Part shown: piece by piece, positions 24,901-34,700 of the stretch
Numbering within the stretch: the first letter of the stretch is position 1
Layout of the letters: each line of letters starts with the position of its first letter
Origin: Channallabes apus
Taxonomy: Eukaryota > Chordata > Actinopteri > Siluriformes > Clariidae
Direction of reading: 5' to 3'
Length of the DNA: 64,000 nucleotides
Assembly (NCBI GenBank): GCA_030522415.1
Contig: CM060109.1
Span: forward strand, 37,612,392 to 37,676,391
The notes under the pieces: generated by a model
What the model saw: the letters and a program-made list of their open reading frames with translations, nothing else
What the model was told of the DNA's origin: nothing
Databases searched by the model: none
Made by a program: the position numbers and the translations under genes

Positions 24901-27900
24901 ACCTTTTGCTTTGATTATACATGCAATATGGTGGACAATCGATGTGTGAAAATGATTCCTCATGCTCCCATAAACCATTTCACAATTTGAGTCCTGGAAT
25001 ACGCTTGTGCCATCAGGGTAGAGAAACTTGACTGTGCGTGTGGAAATGCTCCAAAAATTGTAAAATGTATTGACCTAATAATAACTGGATTAATCCATAG
25101 CATCATGGTGCCATGCTCATTACGGCACAACTTGACCTGAAATGCTAAAACAGATAACTATGCTTAAACTTCAGGGTGTCTGTATTAAAATAATGTCTAT
25201 TTGTACTTATTGTGAGGCAAGACAAAAATAAAAAAAACATGTTGAAAATTTTTAAATCCATATTATTCAAGCATTAAAACAAATAGAAATAACAGAGACA
25301 TATTTATTAACCAGCAACAGTATTTGCTGTTTTTCTAATCGATTTCTGCAACCCTGTGAGTGGTCCTGTATTATTCATTTTGTATGTATGTTGAAAAAAA
25401 ACATGTTTGATATTAATTAATTACTCCACTGAATACCAGCACTAAGTACCAGCACCTGTTTGCCATCACCACCCTCAGTGCAGGCTGCATACAGTAAATA
25501 TAGTGCAACATTATTTAAATAGCCTGTCAGGCAAGTCTCTCCTTCTCTGAGTTTTCAGTCTGTGAATTGTTAATTAAATGCATTTTCTCATCATTGTAGA
25601 TTCCTAATGTATATGTTTGTTTGTACTTGGGAAAATAATAATGCTAAGACCTGCAACCTGCACATTAGAAACCCTAGCTTTTATGTAATCTAGTAATACC
25701 AAGATCTCCTAAAGAAAGAAAAAAAGGCAGATTAATTTAAATAGTTTTTCCATTAAAACAGTTAATGTTTCCTGTTCTGATCTGCAATCCAGTGCTAGGG
25801 ATGTCAACATAAGACAAAAAAAAAAAAGAGTGGAAAGAAGTGTGTGAGAGAGAGACACAGAGAGAGGCTGTTACCTGCTTGTGTTGAATATAGTCACTAA
25901 TGTGCAGGAGGAACTCGTCTGGAGAACTTCTGGCTTTTTTTAGGGCTGAGGATTCGGGGAAGGAGGTGATGGTGGAGGTGTTAGGAGAGGAAGAGAGAGA
26001 TGTTGGCTTTGGACAGGGAGAATGAGAAATTGGTTTCGGAGATGAGGACAAAGAGAGAGGTTTGGGAGACAAGGTGAGACACAACGGTTTGGAGCCATCT
26101 CGACTGGGTTGTGGATGGAGAGAGAATGCCTTGGTGCTGCCTACTCCTATGGCCTGAATGACACTGGTGTGTTTGCTGTGTTCTTCTCTTGTTTCTGAGC
26201 TGCGGAAGCATAATGAAGCAGCCTGGGATTGGGTTAGGTCCATAGAGCACAGATCTGGTCTAATAGAAAAGCAACCTGTAGTTTGGTCCATCTGTGAGGA
26301 GTCCTGATTGGAAGAAGACAGGAATGGGTTGCATAAGATCCACCAGTTACAACAGACTCTCAAACACAATTCTGAGCAAACACACACGCATACACACTGA
26401 CCTCTCAGAAAAGCTGACTCATCTAAAGTCACATTAATACTAAGAATTTATTTTTTTAGTGGTTCAAGACGCTGTGGGTTTCAGATTTGTAAAAGCACAG
26501 TTCCGGTCAAAGCCTTTAAAATATGTTCATTTCAGTTTTATAGAAAATGAAACTTTCATTTAAATCATAATTTACTTTATGATTGCACAGACAATGTATT
26601 GATTCTCATTATTCTTACAAGGCAATAGGAAGAAACACAAACTATACTAGTGGCTCATTGTTTCCCGGTCGCATTTCTCTAATTAAAGTCAAGTTTCTTT
26701 AATTAACATTTTTACTGGATTCCTTAACATTAATAAAACATGAACTTCTGATTTACTAAACCAGAAGCAAGTTACATCATATATTAAGTAAGTGAATATA
26801 TTACATATATTAATGAAGATGAACACTGCTTAAGGCACATGTTGATTTTACTTCATTTACTGTTAATGCTGAGGTTTGTTCATGTTAACCAATGCTTTAA
26901 GCAATTTCAGTTAAGAGAACCATAATACAAAGTGTTACCACATCTTTCCATGTTAGTGGTTATAGTATGGAAGTGATCCACAGTGTGGTTTACACAGAAG
27001 GTCCCTTTATACAATGCATACGAATTGCTTAATCAGATATACATTCAATGTAACATCTAATTTAACGACCAAAGACAACCCAAAAAGTAAAAAAAAAAAA
27101 AAAAAAAAAAGTACAAAACATTTATCAATATATCCACCTTATGCATCATATTGCATCAGTAGTTTGAATGACGTACCTTCGTCTTCCTGCTCACTTCTTG
27201 TCCTCTCTGAGAGTCTGAGTCCACACTGCACACACTCAGGCCCTCATCATCATCTTCATTTTCCAGGTCGACAGAACCCAAACTGCTTAGGGTGTCACTG
27301 GAGCTGTCAGAGCTGGATCCTGATTGGCTATCACTATTGCTGGAAATCTCTGGCACTGTCACACAGAGTTTCTGTCATGGAGAGAAGTGACAAATCAGAT
27401 CATAGTCTGCACACATACACAACTCATTTTCTCTCTTTCCATACATGCATGTATCTCATCCATCAATCTAAACCATGCTTCCAGCAAACCTGTCAGAGTT
27501 CTCCTGAATGAATTGAACTACTTGCAGATTTTTCTGACTCTCAAAAAAAACCATCTGCCCAGAACAGCAGCATTATATTATTATAATATCACAATAATAG
27601 TTCTCACACACATGCACACACGCACCTCTTTTGTATTGTGGCTTGTTTTCTCTTGAGCTTGATCTGCCTTGATCTTCTGCTTCCTGCTCCAGTTTGGAGG
27701 ATTGGTGGCTAACTGTTCGGTTTTGCAGTGGTTGAGGATGGCGGGCTTGTTTGGAGCGTTTAGACCTGCTTTGAGTGCATTGGTCTGTTCAGAGGTTGTA
27801 TAAGCTGGTGAGGGTGAGGAGGAGGTAGAGCTTGCTCCAGAGGAAGCGGATTTTGCTTTGCCATTTCCGCTGACCGCACCATTCAGGCCTTTATGATGGA

Positions 27901-28764
27901 GAAAATCACACATGGACCACATGGATTACAATTTCACTACACAGTGTAATAAATCTCTACATTTCTTATTGTCCACCAATGGTAATAAACTGTTCATGTT
28001 TAGCCTACCAACAGACCAGCATGCTGTTTTTTGCTTTGGAGATAGAGACCTTAGGGCATAAAACCTCTGATGTTTAAAATAATAGGAGTCTCAGTAATTG
28101 CAGTCACCAGAATTCAAACTCTAGAACCCCAACTGGCAGCATTTTGCAATTTATTTTATATCATGCTTGGACTGGAGGGGATTTATAAACAGGCTTGCTG
28201 CGAAGTGCACCGTTCCCATAACGGACACAAGCAAAGCTATACAAAAATGTATACATCTTAATAAAAAAGATAGATAATCTTAAAACAGAAATGCTTAGGC
28301 TGCAGGCTACCTTTAGCAGAACCCCGTGTGCTCTTCTTGGGAGTATGTGACTGGCTGAGGGATGGAGGTGTGAAGAGAGGAGGCAGACCCAGTAGAGGAG
28401 GAAAGAGCGCAGCAGCTCCGGGAAGTTGGGGATCAGATGCCCGCCAAAAGTCTAAATGGTTTAGTATAGTAGAGAAATTATATTTGAGTTAATATAGAGT
28501 CCAGACTAAGCAATAACCCAAACAGACAACCTGCACATTCCATCTACTTTTGTTGCAGGTCATTACTGGTGCAAATTGTAAATGTGCAACAGAAAAAGCT
28601 TTTCATCTCAAAACAGCCAGTGCCATCAAAATGCTACCCAGCTGTGAAAACAACTCTCTTAACTATCCACTTTAGGGCAAATAGTAAATTCAGATCAACT
28701 TAGAACAGAATCATAAAAAAGCCAGGGACACAAAGGAGGCAGACAAACACATTTTGCCTTCAAA

Positions 28765-28795
<31 letters not shown>

Positions 28796-31700
28796 GAACA
28801 GATTAATGCAGATCAACACACAATCTAATTGATTATTAACCCTTTCAGGCTCAAATTAACTTTTAGTAACAGGAGACAACCAAGTCCTGCAGTGGCACTT
28901 CTGAGTAAAAAAAAAAAACTCATAAAATATGTATCTGGGGTAATAAGGTAGTTAGTTTTTAACTGTTGCAAATCAGCAACGCCTGCCTTGAGAGGGTCAA
29001 CAATAATTAAAATTACAATTTGCCTTTTGGAGTAAACTCACAAGGCTGAGGACCTCAGTATTTCACAAATCACAGAATATTACATTTAAAAAAGTTTGGA
29101 ATTGTGTGCAAACTGAGGTCAAAGAACTGCCTTCACTCCAGCCTGTTATACTGTAAATGTCAAACCTTTAGCATACCTCTCTGGCCTAATGGAAAATCAA
29201 GTAAACGTGATGTATGTGGACCATGTGCCACATCAACACAGTTAACTGAAAAAATATGGAACAGGAAGGGGGAAAAAATAATAAAACCGCACACGCAGGC
29301 ACACGTGCACACAGCGAATCTGGCTTTAAAATAAAAAGTCGGCACCTGGATTTAACTAAGTAAATAGTTAAGCGCCTTCATTGGATAATTGCTGCAGTGA
29401 TTAATATGTTTCAGCTGGCAACAAGTTATTTAACCCGAACTGATGCAGTGAGTAGTTTCTCATTTCTTAAACAACCATGGCAGAAAATATATACACTGTC
29501 AGTGAAAAGCTTGGACACATCGTTTAATTCCATGATCTTTCCAGATTTTTTTTTCTCTTTATATTGTAAAACAATGCTGAAGGCACCCAAAATATTTCAC
29601 TACTTATGTTTGTCTGGGAATCAGGTTCCGGTTCAAAAAGCCATTATCCAACTACAGAGGACATGAGGATCAACTCTGGAAACACTTTTTAATTCTTGTG
29701 TCTGACAGATTTTCAAGTTGCACAACAATTGTTCAAAGTAGATTCAACTAAGTGGTTGATTGGGGGGGGGGGGGGGGGGGACACACAAAAAAGGTATAAT
29801 CACTATTACTGATAAGGTACATCACTAGTTCTAATAAATTAGTTAAACAAAATGTAAACAAATACAACAAAATTATTTACCTAAGTTTAACACATACTAT
29901 TCCATAAGCTGTTTAGCAAACATGTAATACACATCATATTACATTCTTTGTACTGTACAGATGCTCCCAGATGATTGGTCTGAAGGCCTTAAGTAGGCCT
30001 CTGGGTCACCTGTAGGACCAGAGTGCTATAGACTGTGTTTTTGCTTACTGTTTATCCTATGCTTGATCCTGAATGTTATTCTGTGTATGACCCCATTGCT
30101 ACGTTTCTGACTACTCTTAGACTTTCCCCTTTGATGATTGCTTGGTTTTGTTCGCCTATTCCGTGTATGATCCTTTTGCTTGTTTTGACTACGCTTTTGT
30201 GTTTGCCCCTCTTTGTTTTGGTTTGTAAATACTATTGTATATATTTGTATTTAATTCGTTATTGAGCGGCTTAGTAACGAGTCGATGCCATTTTGTTTGC
30301 CCTTTGTTTTTTCTTGGTTTGTGGTTAGTTAGGGAGTAAGGAAAGAATTCTTTATTTTTGGTGCAGGTAAGTTGTTTCACTTCAGTACTAGGTAAAGGGA
30401 ATTTTGTTTATTATTTTGGCCTTGTCGGCTTCAGAAGCTTACAGCCACCTTTTGGGGATTTGTTTATTCACCTTTTTGTAAATAAACTAAGCAAACGCAC
30501 TTTTGGTTTCACCCCTTTTTTTTCTTTTCACTCCTGTTACGGCCCGACCTAGACTGGAGCGTAACAGTATATACATGGAAACACTTAAATAACAAGCATA
30601 ACTTAACATAAGTTACTCTTTCTCTCTTGTATTGAGCACAATAATAATTAGATCAAATACAACAAACTCAGATTCAAGTAATCAGTCCTTCGTATAAGTA
30701 AAGAGTGGTGTTATCATACCATCAGTATCCCTGAGATGCCCAGCAGCCGTTTCCCTGTCTCACATGTTACTGACTGCAGTCTCTTACACACAGGTTTTTA
30801 ATACACAGACCCTATACACTGTTACATCAGTTACACCATAGGATAGACTGTGAGGTGGCGAATCTCTGTCACCGATGGTGCTTGTATGTTGAGTCTGTAC
30901 CTTCGCTACATTAGTGACTGTGAGGTGATGCATTCTGTGATGTCATACTCTGATCGTGTCGCAGTTGTTCCGTGTAGAATGACTTCATGATTACAATGTT
31001 CTTTAAAGCCTACTTCATTAATCGGTCATTTCTGAAGCCAGTAACTCAAAATGTACTTCTCCTCTGCAATAGAGGTACGTTTTGGTCTGGTTTTCCAGAG
31101 ATGGTCTTCAAGAGAGCCAGTTTCATAATGACTTTGATGGGTTTTGCAAATGCATTTGACAATACTATTCTTGCAACATTTTCAGATCAGCTGACCTTCC
31201 TGACTTAAAATAGAACTGACTGTTGTAGTTAATTGCCTCGTTCCATATGTGTTATTTCATAGTATTGAAAAGGCTTGTACCCAAACTTTTGACTGGTGCT
31301 GTAAATGTGTCAATCAAATAGTCGTTAATCCATTATGTAAAAAAAATAAATAAAAAAAATGGGTACAAAAATTCTTAACAAAAATAAGGTATGTCTGATT
31401 AACATAAATTAAGCTTAATTTTTATATTAACTTTTGCAAGTGCAAAAGTCTGAATTTCCCACATATTCTGCTTATTAAAAAAATAAAAATAAAATTAAGT
31501 CGTGATCCAGTGTGTTCAGATTTGAGAAAGGCAGTATATACAGATAATACTCATAACAAATGTCAACAGGAATGGCAAAGATTATCCTAGCATTATCTTC
31601 CAGCTGTCAAAGATCAAATATTACAATGGAGAGCAAAGGACAGGAAAAGGATTGTAATTGCAGTTATAAAGGCAATGAGTCAACATACTGTATCAGTAAG

Positions 31701-34700
31701 CAACGTAAAGTGATTTGAACTTGCATTATTTAAAAATTGCTCCATGTATTGCTCTAATAATATTACTATTATTAACAAACATTAAATATTTGGTAAATAT
31801 AGCATAAATCATTATTTATGTCTGTTACCTTAATTTAGTCTTCATTATATGCATCCCTTTTCACTTAATTGCTTACCTGGAAATGTTCCAAGTTGTGGGT
31901 GGGTCGTTAAGCCTCCTTGCAATCCCAAAATCCCCAGGCCTCTAAAATCGGAGCATCCAGACAGAGGAGCATACAGCCTGAATGCTGGATGGCTCAACAT
32001 GGGGAAAGACGTTCTAAAACCTGGATCACTAACCAGCTGAAACAGACGTCCTGCAGACAGACAACAAAAGAGAACAAGAGACAGGGGACTTTGTAGATTC
32101 ACATGCTCCATAAGAAAGGATAATAGAAAAATCACACCTACAACAATGTGTGTACATTATTTTTTAACTCTTTTGTTTCACACTCACTAGGCAAACTGAT
32201 CAAAAGCTCAGAATGTAAGGGATTGTTTTATTGTTTTATTGTGTTAGTCACTAACAGGGCAAACAGGCACGCATACTGTGAAGAACACAGAATAAACCAC
32301 ATTAAAAATAATGAGGCACACATGAATAACTAGTATAGCACCACTAGGATGCAAAAAGCTATGTATGCTATACAAGCACAAATAAAGTAAAGTTGCACGA
32401 CAGACAACAAGAGCTGTCTGTATGCATGCAAAAATATTGTGACAGTTTTGTGAGTGAGGGGTTGAGCGCCGAGTGAAATGACAGCTGACATTCTCAGCCT
32501 TGCACAAGACACATCATGTCTGTACAAGACAGAGAGGATGGCGCAAGAGAATCAATTAGCAGAACAGTGCAAACATTTATTCGGTTATTTAGGCAGTACA
32601 TTAATCATTCAACTAGACAACAGGACGCCTTAATCATAAACTACATGGCACCTGACCTTCACACCCATACTGTATGTCGCCATTCCCCAAACTGTTGCCA
32701 CAGTTGTCTAGAATGTGTTTGTATGCTGGAGCATTAGAAATTTACCCTCACTGGAACTAAAGGACCACAAAACTTTTACAGCATGACAATGTCCAGGAGC
32801 ACAAGGTTGGAGTGACCCACAAAGAGCTCTGACATCAACCCCAGTGAACATCTTTGGGATGATCTGGAACACTAATATTGCACCACCTCTTGACACTTGC
32901 TCGACCTCACTAATGCAATTGAAGCAGAATTAAAACAGCAGTGGGAGACTAAATCTGTAATGGGATGTTCAACATGGTCATGTCATTGTGACCACCAACC
33001 TTTGTCCATGTAACAAATATTTTTAAATAATTTGTCCTAAATACGAATAATTTAAAATGTACAACCATTAAAAAAAAAAAAAAATTATTATTATATAGGA
33101 ATAATCTGTAGTTATATTGTAAGGACACGAACACAGACAATAGCTGATGGGGGGGGGGGGGGGGGGGACAGTAGAAACAAAACAAAGCCTCCCTTCACTG
33201 AGCTGCTTTTATGCCAGGTTATGTACACACCAGGAAAATATCCTCTTTTTTTCATTCTCAGTTTGATGAGCTGCATATTTATCAGCCAGTTCTTTACGGG
33301 CCTTGATGTCTATAGCAGAGTAGACGAAGACAAGAGAATGCCAGGGAGGCCTACATCCATCTCCTCCTCTCCTCACTCTCCTCAGCATGTCACAATGACA
33401 TCAGTAAATACCTTTTTAATATTCATGGCATCATTACCGCAGCCACAGAACAATTACATGACACAGTTTCACATACATGTGAATTTTAAGTTTCACATAC
33501 ATGGTATGGTTGCTCTGTGTTCATCTCCATCTGCAGCATCATCAGTGAGAAGAGGGAGTCATTTCTCCCCGTCAAATAATATCCATCAACACACTCATCT
33601 TTAATCATGAAGGCGAACACTTCGAAGAGTCAGAATGGGGTGAGCTTTTGCACATGTTTATGTTTTACCTCCTTTAATATGCTAATACCACATCAGGATA
33701 ATAAAAATAAATACTTGCATGGATATGAACAGGTTTACATCCTTTTATTAACTGCCGAGGCTTGTCACGAGAAAAAGCAAGTGTGGAAGAACTTGATAGC
33801 AATTAATAACAAAAAGACACACCGCCAGAACATACAATCTGCAGCATATCCTCTATAATGTGTTCCTTGGGGAAGCATCCACCATATAAATAAGTAGCAA
33901 GCTGTATTATTTTTTCTTCTGCTCTGACTTCAGAGGTGTCACTGATATGTCTGTTTTAATCACTATCCTGTCTGGGTTATAAAAAAAAAAAAAAAAAAAG
34001 GCATCTCCTACATAGTCAGCGTGTATGCACAGAAAAGCAAGAAAAGACAGCCTTTTTTTTTTTGTTCTTATCATGAATAAATGTCAGAAATCACACACAC
34101 AAAAAAAAACATGATTTTTTTTTTTAAACCTGGAAAATCAAACAGTCACTTCAAATATACAGTATGCAGTAGTACTGTACTCTTCTATCCACTATACACT
34201 TGCTGCAGAGAATAAAGCATGAGTTTCCCTCATTGTTTCCCGCTTTGTCTCCATGTGTGGTAAACAGGAGCTAAAGGTTGTCAGCAGCTGAGAGAAAAGA
34301 AAGAGAAGCTTTTTAATTGTTGGCGTTCATTAAGGAAGCAGCTTCTCCTTTTGCAACCAAATGGTCAGAAATGTGTTAGCCATGGCTGCTAGAGGCTCTC
34401 ATTCACTGCTATAATAACACACACACACACTCTCACACAACATTAACAGAGTGCAGTGCTTATGCTGGGATTCTGTGTGTACAAAAATCAATCCTGCTAA
34501 TGACAGGCGTGCTTTGCCCTCATGAAAAACCTACATGTCACATTTAGCCAGCCTTTGCACAGATCCTCTAGATCTTTTTAAAACTGTACATGCATGCAAA
34601 GTCATACCGCTTTCTCATATGCACACAGGAATCAGGCTATTGGCAGCAAATGAACACTAAATCAGGAAAGGCATGAATGTGTATATAGAATGTACTGTAT

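Larger units (their letters stand above)
29492..31303. mobile_element. Tc1-like non-autonomous element with terminal inverted repeats
   Basis: The ends are related in inverted orientation: 29492-29518 (TGTCAGTGAAAAGCTTGGAC) and 31277-31303 (CCAAACTTTTGACTGGTGCT), the latter typical of Tc1-type termini in fish. The inner 3' portion (about 30960-31250, including CCTCTGCAATAGAGGTACGT and ATTTTCAGATCAGCTGACCT) also resembles a family I recall. No transposase ORF remains. The element sits in a BAZ2B intron and seems to carry a separate insertion at about 29970-30575. Confidence 0.55.

Noticed and set aside
26943..27511. 165-codon plus-strand open frame with a Lys run
   Set aside because: It is antisense to BAZ2B exon 27177-27371 and starts in a poly-A run.
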